From NCBI GenBank assembly GCA_021772455.1, contig JAJFLY010000007.1, forward strand, positions 1-62,983: a DNA stretch of 62,983 nt, in the 5' to 3' direction. This document shows, piece after piece, positions 17,397 to 25,684 of the stretch (its first letter is position 1; each line of letters begins with the position of its first letter). Below the pieces are notes generated by a model. That model saw only the letters and a program-made list of their open reading frames with translations. It had not been told where the DNA came from and searched no databases. Both the position numbers and the translations under genes were made by a program. This DNA comes from Chlamydiota bacterium (GTDB taxonomy: Bacteria; Chlamydiota; Chlamydiia; Chlamydiales; JAAKFR01).

Positions 17397-19480
17397 GAGT
17401 ACTTTGTTTTGATACGAAGAAGGCGCAAAGCGTTAAAGATTACTAGCATGGTTGCACCAGTGTCGGCTGCAATTGCCATCCACAGTGTCGCCATATTCAA
17501 CAGAGCCAGCCCAATAAATAGAGCCTTTACTCCCAAAGCGAAGGTGATATTTTGCTTTATAATTCTCAACACGCGGCGTGAATAATGGAAAAGCCAAGGC
17601 AACTTGGTCAGATCATCGGACATTAACGCAATATCTGCCGTTTCAATTGCCGCATCAGTTCCCATCCCTCCCATCGCAAACCCTACGGTGGCTGCCGCCA
17701 TAGCAGGGGCATCATTGACTCCATCTCCAACCATCCCCACTTTGCCCCACTTCTTCACAAGGGCCAAGACAGCCCTGACCTTCTCTTCTGGGAGCAATTC
17801 AGCCAGATAGTAGTCGACCCCAGCGTGTGTGGCAAGGGCGCGTGCCGTTGGCTCATTATCGCCCGTTAACATCACTACCTCGTTGATCCCTGTCTCACGA
17901 ATCGCTTCTATGGTCTCGCGGATCAACTTGCGGGGGGTATCAGCGATACTAATTAGCCCACAAACATGGTCGTCGGTCCCGATTGCGACAATCGAATGGC
18001 CCGCATCTTCAAGGGCAAGGGCCTGTTCATGAATAAAAGGGGTTTCTTGTTTCATCTCATGCATAAAACGGTGGCTCCCTATCCAGTAGAGATGCCCCTG
18101 AAACGTGGCCAAAGCCCCTTTACCTCTAATCGCCTGGTAATTTTGAGCTGAGTTGGCTGTGATGCCCATCTCCTCCCCTTTTTTCAAGATCGCGCGCGCA
18201 AGAGGGTGCTCGGAAGGTTTTTCAAGGGCAATTGCTCGCTCCATCAACTGCTCTATTGTATGCTCATTTAGTGGGACCAGTTTTTGCACTTCAGGATGTC
18301 CATAGGTGAGCGTCCCCGTTTTGTCCAACGCGAGCGCCTGTAGCTGCCCCACCTCTTCTAGATAGATGCCCCCTTTGATCAAAATCCCATTTCTAGCTGC
18401 TGCTGTCAGTCCCGAAACAATGCTAACCGGCGTTGAAATAACAAGCGCACACGGACAGGCTATTACGAGCAGAACAAGGCCGCGATAAATCCAGTCAAAC
18501 CAGGCCATTGAAAAGATCAGAGGCGGCACCACCATCACGAGCAGCGCAAAGCTAAGCATAATGGGGGTGTAGTAACGAGCAAAAGTTTCGACCCACTGCT
18601 CACTCTCTGAACGTTTTGAGCGCGCCTCTTCTACCAGGCGTATCATCCGCGCGAGCGTCCCCTCTTGCGCGCTCTTAGTCACCTTGCACTCAAGAGCACC
18701 ATCGCCATTGAGCGTACCGGCAAACAACTCATCACCAACCTCTTTTAAAACAGGGATCGATTCTCCAGTAATCGGAGATTGGTCGACCGATGAAATTCCA
18801 TGAGAGACCACACCATCCATCGGGATTTTCTCGCCAGGGCGAATCAATAGAGTCTCCCCCACTCCAACTTGTTCTACCTCTAATTCTTTAAGCTCCCCAT
18901 TATCAGAATTAACCACCCGGGCCCGCGTTGGAGCGAGATCCATCAACGCCGAAATAGCCTTGCGCGCCCTGCCTACGCTCCATTGTTCAAGTAGTAGTGC
19001 CAAAGAGAAGAGAAAGGCAACTGTTGCTCCTTCCACCCACTCTTGAATTCCGATTGCTCCAAGAATCGCGATGATCATCAAAAGATTCATATCGGGACGA
19101 ATTGAGCGGACAGAGAAATAGGCCTTTGGAACGACATACACCACGCCGCACACAATCGCCCCCAAATAAAATAGATAATGGTGGAAAATAAGACCCAATA
19201 TTAGAAAAAGAGCGCTTAAGAGGGTCAAGATGAGGCGGCCGTGAGACTTTTTTTTCTCGCGCCGCTTTTCCCAAAGCTTTGCCCTCATACCCGTTGCCTG
19301 AACCTGCGCCAGAATCTCACTAGAATTGAGCTTACTCGAATCGTAGCTCACTGTCATTTTTTCTTGGACGAGATTGCATTCGAGAGATTCAACCCCATCT
19401 AAGCTTCCGATCACTTTTTTAAGAAGGGCAACCTCGTGGCCACAATGAAGCCCTTCAATATGATAACTATCTGTTTTCAA
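17393..19480 (-). CDS. zntA: Heavy-metal (Zn/Cd-type) P-type ATPase
   Basis: Exports divalent metal from the cytoplasm at the cost of ATP. Domain order: a short N-terminal HMA-like metal domain, transmembrane pairs, actuator domain with SPITGES, the CPC membrane metal site (LVIACPCALVIS), phosphorylation site DKTGTLT, and the hinge GDGVNDAPA. The HMA motif is GLHCGHE, with one Cys rather than CxxC, as in other single-Cys or His variants. The start is uncertain: TTG 19480 puts the HMA strand at the N-terminus behind AAGG, while ATG 19525 would overlap the upstream gene by 59 nt. It matches C. trachomatis CT727. Confidence 0.88.
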   Translation of the reverse strand: MKTDSYHIEGLHCGHEVALLKKVIGSLDGVESLECNLVQEKMTVSYDSSKLNSSEILAQVQATGMRAKLWEKRREKKKSHGRLILTLLSALFLILGLIFHHYLFYLGAIVCGVVYVVPKAYFSVRSIRPDMNLLMIIAILGAIGIQEWVEGATVAFLFSLALLLEQWSVGRARKAISALMDLAPTRARVVNSDNGELKELEVEQVGVGETLLIRPGEKIPMDGVVSHGISSVDQSPITGESIPVLKEVGDELFAGTLNGDGALECKVTKSAQEGTLARMIRLVEEARSKRSESEQWVETFARYYTPIMLSFALLVMVVPPLIFSMAWFDWIYRGLVLLVIACPCALVISTPVSIVSGLTAAARNGILIKGGIYLEEVGQLQALALDKTGTLTYGHPEVQKLVPLNEHTIEQLMERAIALEKPSEHPLARAILKKGEEMGITANSAQNYQAIRGKGALATFQGHLYWIGSHRFMHEMKQETPFIHEQALALEDAGHSIVAIGTDDHVCGLISIADTPRKLIRETIEAIRETGINEVVMLTGDNEPTARALATHAGVDYYLAELLPEEKVRAVLALVKKWGKVGMVGDGVNDAPAMAAATVGFAMGGMGTDAAIETADIALMSDDLTKLPWLFHYSRRVLRIIKQNITFALGVKALFIGLALLNMATLWMAIAADTGATMLVIFNALRLLRIKTKYS

Positions 19481-19754
19481 GCTTGCCTTGTTCCAGTGCC
19501 TGGTCGACTTGGCTTTTAGCACCATAGAGATCACTCTGATCGTTTGCAATTTGGGTCAAAGCCGTTTTTAAACTCGCCTTCACCGAGTCGGGAATGTTTT
19601 GATTATCCACCAAGCTTTTTAACTCTTTTTCGATTTGTAACAGTTTATTAGGATTTGGTGCATTCCCCTTTTCTACCTGTTCGAGGAATTCGTGGATTTT
19701 GTTATCCACACCTTGAATACTTGAAAGGTCTTTAGAATTTAATGGACTAGACAT
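19467..19754 (-). CDS. Small helical protein of unknown function
   Basis: 95 residues, acidic-to-neutral and strongly helical, with coiled-coil-like stretches (IHEFLEQVEKGN, LLQIEKELKSLVD, LKTALTQIAND). No signal peptide, membrane helix or known motif. It overlaps the start region of the metal ATPase downstream, so the two are probably co-transcribed. I cannot assign a function; the size and helicity would suit a chaperone or structural protein. Confidence 0.65.
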   Translation of the reverse strand: MSSPLNSKDLSSIQGVDNKIHEFLEQVEKGNAPNPNKLLQIEKELKSLVDNQNIPDSVKASLKTALTQIANDQSDLYGAKSQVDQALEQGKLENR

Positions 19755-19802
19755 AACACTCCCCCTATAGGTCTATTTTAAGGGATTGTCGAATATTGAG
19801 CG

Positions 19803-21530
19803 TTACATTCTTTCAACTGTATGAATTCCAAGAATTTGCAATCCTCTCTGCATCGTGCGCGCAACCACTTCGCATAAAAGGAGGCGACTATTTTGCTCTG
19901 CGACCCCCTCTACGCGGCAATCACGGAAAAATGCATTGAACTTTTGAGCTAACGTATAGAGATAATCGGTTAAAATATTCGGAAGAAGTTCGCTTTCAAC
20001 CATTTGCAAAGTTTCCGCAAAACGCAGTACATGCAAACCAAGATCGATTTCGGAAGGGTGCTCGAGAGAGACTTTTTCCGTCGTAAGTAATTTTTTAATG
20101 TCGATATTCCCAATTTTCCTCTTAATTCCATTGACTCGGACATTGGAGTAGAGAATAAAAGCTGCGGTGTTTCCTTCAAAACGGAGCATTCTTTCGTAGC
20201 TAAAGACATAATCGCTAATTCGATTGCAGGAGAGATCGGCATATTTTACTGCATCAATTCCAAGGACATGCGCCAGATGGTTGAGCTCTTTTTCCGACAT
20301 ATCGTATTCACGCTCTTTAAGAAGCGCCTTAGCTTCCTTAATAGCTGTTGTCAGCAAATCGATCAGCCTTACCACCTCTCCAGAACGCGTTTTGAACTTT
20401 TTTCCATCCTCTCCAAGCACAACACCAAATGGGACGTGATCAAAGCGCACTTTTTTCGGATCGAGATACCCCGCTTTTTCAGCTGTTCTACGAATCAAGT
20501 CAAAATGGAGGTTTTGGCCAGCGTCAGTGAGAATGATAATCCGTTCTGCTCGCTCATCGTCTATCCGATGGAGCATAGCAGCCATATCTGTTGTATCGTA
20601 GTTGTAGCCTCCGTCAGATTTTTGGACCATCAAGGGAATGCGTAGTCCCTCGTGGAACACACATTTTGCCCCCTCAGAAACCTCAACGAGCCCCTTATCT
20701 TCTAAATCTCTAACAATTTCAGATAACATGGGGTTGTAAAACGATTCACCTCGCTCTTCGAGCTTGATATCTAGTAGGTCGTAGACTTCCTGGAAAGCTG
20801 TCCGCGAGATCTGGCAGATCATCTCCCACGCCTTCAACGCAAAGGGATCGCCTCCCTGCAGAGCGACCACCGCCTGGCGGGCACGCCCTTTAAACGCTTC
20901 ATCGCTATCAAATCGCTCCTTTGAACTTCGATACCATTGCATCAACATTGGCAGATCGGTCTCGACAGTCCCTTCAAGCACTTCAGGAACTTCTTCTTGC
21001 ATATAGACGATCAACATCCCAAAAGCCGTTCCCCAATCACCAACATGGTTCAGACGGACCACATCATGCCCTAAAAATTCGAATAAACGTGCTAAGGCAT
21101 CCCCAATAATTGTGGAGCGCAAGTGGCCTACATGCATTTCTTTGGCAATATTGGGAGAGGAGAACTCGACGATGATCCGTTTAGGCTTAGCCGGACGCTG
21201 AACCCCAAGGCGCCCATCACGCACCACCTCGTTGACAAGAGCTGAGAGCACCTGTGGTCTTAATGTAAGATTAATGAAACCGGGGCCTGCAATCTCAACC
21301 TCTTCAAAAAGAGCGCGCTCCAGCTGATCTACAATAGCTTGAGAGATCTCACGCGGAGCTTTTTTTAGCCCCTTGGCAAGGCGCATCGCGCTATTACACT
21401 GGTAATGGCCAAATTTCCCCTGTGTAGCAGGAGTAACCACCATTTTCAGCTCCTCAGCAGGCACTTGTGGGTAAGCTGCATAAGCGGCTTTTGTGAGGGC
21501 ATCTTCGACTGTTTCAATGAGAGGGTCCAT
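19803..21530 (-). CDS. argS: Arginyl-tRNA synthetase
   Basis: Class I aminoacyl-tRNA synthetase, 575 residues. The HIGH-type motif appears as HVGHLRSTIIGDAL after the strand IIVEFSSPNIAKEMH. The KMSKS equivalent is KFKTRSGEVVRL. The C-terminal DALR-type anticodon domain ends LQILGIHTVERM, the usual terminal motif with Met. The N-terminal tRNA-binding Arg-specific domain is present. In Chlamydia argS follows plsC; here an unrelated opposite-strand gene separates them. Confidence 0.96.
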   Translation of the reverse strand: MDPLIETVEDALTKAAYAAYPQVPAEELKMVVTPATQGKFGHYQCNSAMRLAKGLKKAPREISQAIVDQLERALFEEVEIAGPGFINLTLRPQVLSALVNEVVRDGRLGVQRPAKPKRIIVEFSSPNIAKEMHVGHLRSTIIGDALARLFEFLGHDVVRLNHVGDWGTAFGMLIVYMQEEVPEVLEGTVETDLPMLMQWYRSSKERFDSDEAFKGRARQAVVALQGGDPFALKAWEMICQISRTAFQEVYDLLDIKLEERGESFYNPMLSEIVRDLEDKGLVEVSEGAKCVFHEGLRIPLMVQKSDGGYNYDTTDMAAMLHRIDDERAERIIILTDAGQNLHFDLIRRTAEKAGYLDPKKVRFDHVPFGVVLGEDGKKFKTRSGEVVRLIDLLTTAIKEAKALLKEREYDMSEKELNHLAHVLGIDAVKYADLSCNRISDYVFSYERMLRFEGNTAAFILYSNVRVNGIKRKIGNIDIKKLLTTEKVSLEHPSEIDLGLHVLRFAETLQMVESELLPNILTDYLYTLAQKFNAFFRDCRVEGVAEQNSRLLLCEVVARTMQRGLQILGIHTVERM

Positions 21531-21654
21531 AAGAGGGGGAGAATAGCAAACTCGCTTATATTAAACATCATAATAAATCTTTTAATCATGTTTTTTCAAA
21601 ATTAATCCTATGTTAACACTTGTTTAATATAATGGTTGTGAAGGAGTTAGGATT

Positions 21655-22611
21655 ATGTTTATACGTGAAATACTTCCAACGCCCCAAACCTTGCTTAAAA
21701 CCACAGCGAGCAAAAGCTTTGATGTGATTAAAGAGGTTGCCCGTTTTGCCATCGATTGCCTAGTAATGGTTTCGTATCTGCTTGAGCATGCCCATTGCTG
21801 GATGGTAACTGATACCTCTGCCCCCAAGCGCATATTTGGAAAAGGCATCTTTCAAGAGACACACAACTACGCCAAGCTCTCTGAATTGTGGAGTTATGTC
21901 AAACTGCGCCGTAATCCTGAGTCACTTTTCGAAAGAGCCAAAATGTTAGAAATCAATTATGGATTAACCACAGGCAGGACCCATATCTGGACATCGCCTC
22001 ACTCGACTGGAATGTGTCAAGGTGCTGTGACTACCTTTTATGAAAAATGGTTTGAGACACCGAATAATATCGATGCTGTGGCCATGCACTTTGAAGGAGG
22101 CGTCCCTATTGAAGGAGCCAAATACCAACAAATATATATGGACTTAGAGAATACCGGCAACAATCGAAATATGACGATAACCGAAGTTAACCGTGCTAGC
22201 TTCGAGCTTGCCTCCTTAAAAGCCGATATCCTTCACTCTAATGCTCCACCAAAGGATATCTTAAACTCGGAACTTTCTCCAGGTGCCTATAACCTAACAT
22301 TCCCCACATTTGGGATTTTAGGAGGAGAGAAAGGGCGCCATACCATCGCGTTCATCGTCCGAGAAGGTGGAGACTCTTACTTCTACGATCCCAATTGGTG
22401 CATAGCAGAGGCTCGCCAAGAAGAGACTCAGGCAACTCTTGGGCGCCTTCTAGGAAGCTATACCGGTTTTGATTATAGTGAAAACCTCGACGGGATCGCC
22501 CCCGGTTTTTTTGGAAAAGCCTGGAATTTTGTCAATGAGCGCTCAAATCCCCCTGCAGCTTTCCTCACCTCAGGAATCGACCTGATTAGAATTACGGGAC
22601 AGACCCCTTAG
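21655..22611 (+). CDS. Papain-fold cysteine protease candidate of the YopT/AvrPphB (C58-like) type
   Basis: 318 residues, not matched to a named gene. A Cys-His-Asp triad can be read: Cys121 in STGMCQGAVTTFYEKW (at a helix start followed by an aromatic/Trp), His229 in GRHTIAFIV (a strand), and Asp245 in SYFYDPNW. The His-Asp spacing of 16 equals that of YopT and the Cys-His spacing of 108 is close to its 119; the DPN following the His strand is typical of the C58 clan. Such enzymes are injected effectors. No signal peptide. Expression signals are strong: TATAAT at 21628 and AAGGAG 8 nt before the ATG. It stands alone on the plus strand between plsC and argS. The protease call is inference. 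Confidence 0.65.
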   Translation: MFIREILPTPQTLLKTTASKSFDVIKEVARFAIDCLVMVSYLLEHAHCWMVTDTSAPKRIFGKGIFQETHNYAKLSELWSYVKLRRNPESLFERAKMLEINYGLTTGRTHIWTSPHSTGMCQGAVTTFYEKWFETPNNIDAVAMHFEGGVPIEGAKYQQIYMDLENTGNNRNMTITEVNRASFELASLKADILHSNAPPKDILNSELSPGAYNLTFPTFGILGGEKGRHTIAFIVREGGDSYFYDPNWCIAEARQEETQATLGRLLGSYTGFDYSENLDGIAPGFFGKAWNFVNERSNPPAAFLTSGIDLIRITGQTP

Positions 22612-23227
22612 CACCCGCCTTATACCAGTCGCGAAGCTCAGCGATCTTGACCATGATGCGGTCGGCAATCTCGGTTTGAGCCTCTTTTTTTTCCACATCC
22701 AGCAAATCCTTGAATGTTATCGGAGAACCAAAAACACAGGCGGTTTTACCAAAAAGCTTAGGAAATTTGCGCTTGGTATTCCAGATCTCATATGCTCCAT
22801 CAATATAGACAGGAATAACTTGGCAATCGAGCCTATGAACGAGCATCCCTACGCCCAGTTGCCCTTTATGGAGCTGCCCATCGGGAGATCTCCTACCCTC
22901 TGGGAAGAGTACTACTTTACTTCCTTCACGGACAAACTGCATTGTCATCTTAAATGCTTGCGCATTCCCTTTTCCACGCTTAACAGGGTGGGTGTTAAGT
23001 TTCCCGATGAACCACCCGAAGGGGCGGAAATGAAAGAGTGAATCGCGCCCTAAAAAGTGGACCTCGCCAGGGCAGGATATCCCGATGAGTGGAGGATCAA
23101 GAAAGGAGGTATGATTTGAGCAAATGATCCCTCCGCCCCTTGGAAACTGCTCTTTTCCATACACGTGGTGACGATAAAAGATATTCACGTAGAAGCGGAC
23201 GATAAAAATTACGAATATACGAATCAT
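22592..23227 (-). CDS. plsC: 1-acyl-sn-glycerol-3-phosphate acyltransferase PlsC
   Basis: Makes phosphatidic acid by acylating lysophosphatidic acid at the membrane. 211 residues. The catalytic NHTSFLD motif (HX4D) is followed by the second block FPEGRRSPDG, and an N-terminal hydrophobic helix (1-20) anchors it. Its ATG overlaps the cmk stop by 4 nt, the last step of the uppS-cdsA-cmk-plsC chain. The 3' end overlaps the YopT-like gene by 20 nt. Confidence 0.93.
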   Translation of the reverse strand: MIRIFVIFIVRFYVNIFYRHHVYGKEQFPRGGGIICSNHTSFLDPPLIGISCPGEVHFLGRDSLFHFRPFGWFIGKLNTHPVKRGKGNAQAFKMTMQFVREGSKVVLFPEGRRSPDGQLHKGQLGVGMLVHRLDCQVIPVYIDGAYEIWNTKRKFPKLFGKTACVFGSPITFKDLLDVEKKEAQTEIADRIMVKIAELRDWYKAGAKGSVP

Positions 23228-23877
23228 GAGGGAATCAAAGCCATTACACGTTCAATTACTTGTTCTAAGGTCAGGTCTGATGTGTCGACCAAATGAGCAT
23301 CTTCAGCCTGAACTAAAGGTGATACTTCGCGGGTTGAATCGAAATGATCGCGCTCCAAAAGCCCTTGCATCACCTTTTCTTCGGTGGTCTGGGCATTTGA
23401 ATCTTTTAATTCCAAATACCGCCTTTCAGCCCGCACAGACGGACGCGCTGTCAAAAAAATCTTTACGTCGGCCTTTGGGAAGACAATGGTTCCCATGTCG
23501 CGCCCTTCAAACACAGCCTTTTTTACCGCTCCAAACTCCCTTTGCACACGAACAAGAGCCTGGCGAATCGTGGCATTAGCAGAGACCTCGGAAACATGAC
23601 TTGTGACATCTGCCGAACGAATCGTTTCGGTAATGTCCTCACCATCGACAAAATACCGTTTCGTACTATTCTTCGAGCGAATTTCAAAGTTAAAACTTTC
23701 AAGAAATGGAGTGAGTTGCTCAGGATTAGATAGGTCGATTTTATTTTGTAGAACTTTGTAGGTAACCGCGCGGTACATCGCTCCGGTATCAAAGTAGTCG
23801 TAACCAAGCTTTTCTGCAACGCTGCGCGCAATTGTTGTTTTACCAGTCCCAGCCGGACCATCAATTGTTACAATCAT
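23224..23877 (-). CDS. cmk: Cytidylate kinase
   Basis: Phosphorylates CMP/dCMP with ATP. 217 residues. The Walker A loop is GPAGTGKTT near the N-terminus, followed by YFDTGAMYRAVT, the CMP-site motif. FEGRDMGTIVFP and ERRYLELK match the CMP-binding insert and lid. Translationally coupled to both neighbours by 4-nt overlaps (cdsA upstream, plsC downstream), which links nucleotide supply to CDP-lipid synthesis. Confidence 0.95.
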   Translation of the reverse strand: MIVTIDGPAGTGKTTIARSVAEKLGYDYFDTGAMYRAVTYKVLQNKIDLSNPEQLTPFLESFNFEIRSKNSTKRYFVDGEDITETIRSADVTSHVSEVSANATIRQALVRVQREFGAVKKAVFEGRDMGTIVFPKADVKIFLTARPSVRAERRYLELKDSNAQTTEEKVMQGLLERDHFDSTREVSPLVQAEDAHLVDTSDLTLEQVIERVMALIPS

Positions 23878-24800
23878 GTATAAACGACTCGCAGGAAAAT
23901 GTAGAGAAGTGGAGCTGTGAAAAGCAGCGAGTCGACCATATCCAAGATCCCCCCAACACCAGGAATCGAGTTGCTATCTTTCACTTTCGCATCTCGCTTT
24001 AAAAGGGATTCGGCTAAATCACCAACTTGCCCGACAACACCGATCAAAGCTCCAAGCCAAAGCGCTTGAATGTAAGAGAAGCTCTCGAAAACATCGCCCA
24101 CTTTCTTGCCCAAAAAGCAGATGAAAAGACTGATCAAAATAGCCGCTAAAAGTCCACCCAGAGCTCCTTCCAAGGTCTTATTCGGGCTCAATTTATGGGC
24201 AAGTTTTCGTTTCCCAAAATAACTTCCGATAAAGTAGCCCCCAACATCGGCGCTTTTTGTCACAGCAAGCAAATAGACAATCCACCAGCTTCCTTGTAGT
24301 TGAGGATCTTCCATCCCGCCAAAGGTAAAAAAGTAGATCACCCGAACAAAAAGACCGAGCGGAACGGCGATATAAACGATCCCAAAAAATGAGGTCGAAA
24401 TATTTAAAAGAGGCGAATTGGGAACCATGGTAAATTGGACAAAGCAGCCGAAAAACGCAAGGCCCAAGACGATCTCAGGAAGATGGGGCCACAGGGCAGG
24501 CAAAAATGTGTACGGAGCTTGTGTTTTAAAGAAAATAGCGAAGACATAAAAGACAGCTGTCACCATGCTCAGGATTGTTGCAGGGGTTAAAGCTTTTTTC
24601 TTTAAGAGCTGATCGTATTCCCAAATCGCCGTCGCAGCAATCGAGGCCACTGCAGCTGTAAAAAGCCACCTAAAAGCGCTGACTTCTGCAAAAAAAATAA
24701 AAATAGCGATCAAAACGGCGCTGCTGCCATTGATCAGAGTTCTTTGTGTTAAATCTTTTGCTTTTCTCTGTTTTTTACTCATTTGTCTATCATTTGCCAA
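23874..24800 (-). CDS. cdsA: Phosphatidate cytidylyltransferase CdsA
   Basis: Membrane enzyme that makes CDP-diacylglycerol from phosphatidate and CTP. 308 residues with about eight hydrophobic helices. The C-terminal signature is recognisable as LLKRDAKVKDSNSIPGVGG and ILDMVDS, but the usual PGHGG...DRxD is changed: His is Val and the Arg after LD is Met. The conserved acidic residues and KR/KD pairs remain. Preceded by uppS with an 11-nt overlap, followed by cmk. Confidence 0.9.
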   Translation of the reverse strand: MANDRQMSKKQRKAKDLTQRTLINGSSAVLIAIFIFFAEVSAFRWLFTAAVASIAATAIWEYDQLLKKKALTPATILSMVTAVFYVFAIFFKTQAPYTFLPALWPHLPEIVLGLAFFGCFVQFTMVPNSPLLNISTSFFGIVYIAVPLGLFVRVIYFFTFGGMEDPQLQGSWWIVYLLAVTKSADVGGYFIGSYFGKRKLAHKLSPNKTLEGALGGLLAAILISLFICFLGKKVGDVFESFSYIQALWLGALIGVVGQVGDLAESLLKRDAKVKDSNSIPGVGGILDMVDSLLFTAPLLYIFLRVVYT

Positions 24801-25563
24801 GGCGTCTTATTCGTTTTTGAAAATCTAGCACAGCATCTAATAGATCGCGAGGAGTAAAGTCGGGCCATAAAACATCCGTAACATAGACCTCTGTATAGGC
24901 TAGCTGCCATAGAAGAAAATTACTGATGCGCTGCTCACCGCTTGTCCGGATTAAAAGTTCAGGGTCGATGTAACGAGCGGTATCTAAATAGTCGGCAATT
25001 ACCTCTTCTGTGATTAACTCTTTCTCCAAGTCTCCCCTTTCCATAGCACCCACCATCGAAACAAGAGCGCGCCGCATCTCATCGCGCGCCCCATAATTCA
25101 TCGCCAGCACAAGATCGATTGTCTTCCCATCGGCAGTCGCTTCACGCGTCTTTTCAATCTCTTCTTTCAAAGAGTCGGGAAAAGGAGCTAAATTCCCAAT
25201 TGTTCCGAGCCGAACCCCCAAGCCGACCATTTTTGATCGGTTCTTACGTAAAAAGGTCTCAAAAACCGAAAAAAGAGTTTGCACCTCCTGCTTGGGGCGG
25301 AGCCAGTTCTCCGTAGAAAAACTGTAAACGGTGAGAGCCTCAACTCCAAGATCGGAGGCGGCCTCCACAATCGTTGTAAGGATTGAAGCTCCAGCCCAAT
25401 GCCCCTTCATTAAATTAAAGGCCGACTGCTTCTTTGCCCAGCGCCGATTCCCGTCCGGAATAATCGCGATATGCTTGGGAACGGGATGTTGCTGAACGAT
25501 CGCGAGCTCTTCATTCGAATAGAAAGCAGAGGGCGTGGCGCACTCTAAAGACACAACTGTCAT
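24790..25563 (-). CDS. uppS: Undecaprenyl (isoprenyl) diphosphate synthase UppS
   Basis: Condenses isopentenyl diphosphate into the polyprenyl carrier lipid for cell-wall precursors. The catalytic block HIAIIPDGNRRWAKK is complete (Asp, Gly-Asn-Arg-Arg-Trp). LTVYSFSTENW and the C-terminal RTSGEQRISNFLLWQLAY and YTEVYVTDVLWPDF follow. I place the start at ATG 25563 (257 residues); an upstream GTG at 25599 would add 12 residues. First gene of the four-gene minus-strand operon with cdsA, cmk and plsC. Confidence 0.93.
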   Translation of the reverse strand: MTVVSLECATPSAFYSNEELAIVQQHPVPKHIAIIPDGNRRWAKKQSAFNLMKGHWAGASILTTIVEAASDLGVEALTVYSFSTENWLRPKQEVQTLFSVFETFLRKNRSKMVGLGVRLGTIGNLAPFPDSLKEEIEKTREATADGKTIDLVLAMNYGARDEMRRALVSMVGAMERGDLEKELITEEVIADYLDTARYIDPELLIRTSGEQRISNFLLWQLAYTEVYVTDVLWPDFTPRDLLDAVLDFQKRIRRLGK

Positions 25564-25624
25564 CCATATTGGTGATTTATTAACCCAACAAAAATACACG
25601 ATGTATCAATTTAAATGCCAGTCA

Positions 25625-25653
25625 TTGACAGATAGGGTAGCAAGTGGTATCTT
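25625..25653 (+). promoter_or_regulatory. Candidate sigma-70-type promoter of secDF
   Basis: TTGACA at 25625-25630, a 17-bp spacer, then TATCTT at 25648-25653. The -35 is a perfect consensus and the spacing ideal; -10 is a 4/6 match. It lies 32 bp before the secDF ATG. Confidence 0.6.
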
Positions 25654-25684
25654 CGCGAGATTAATCTTGAATAAGGAATGAATC

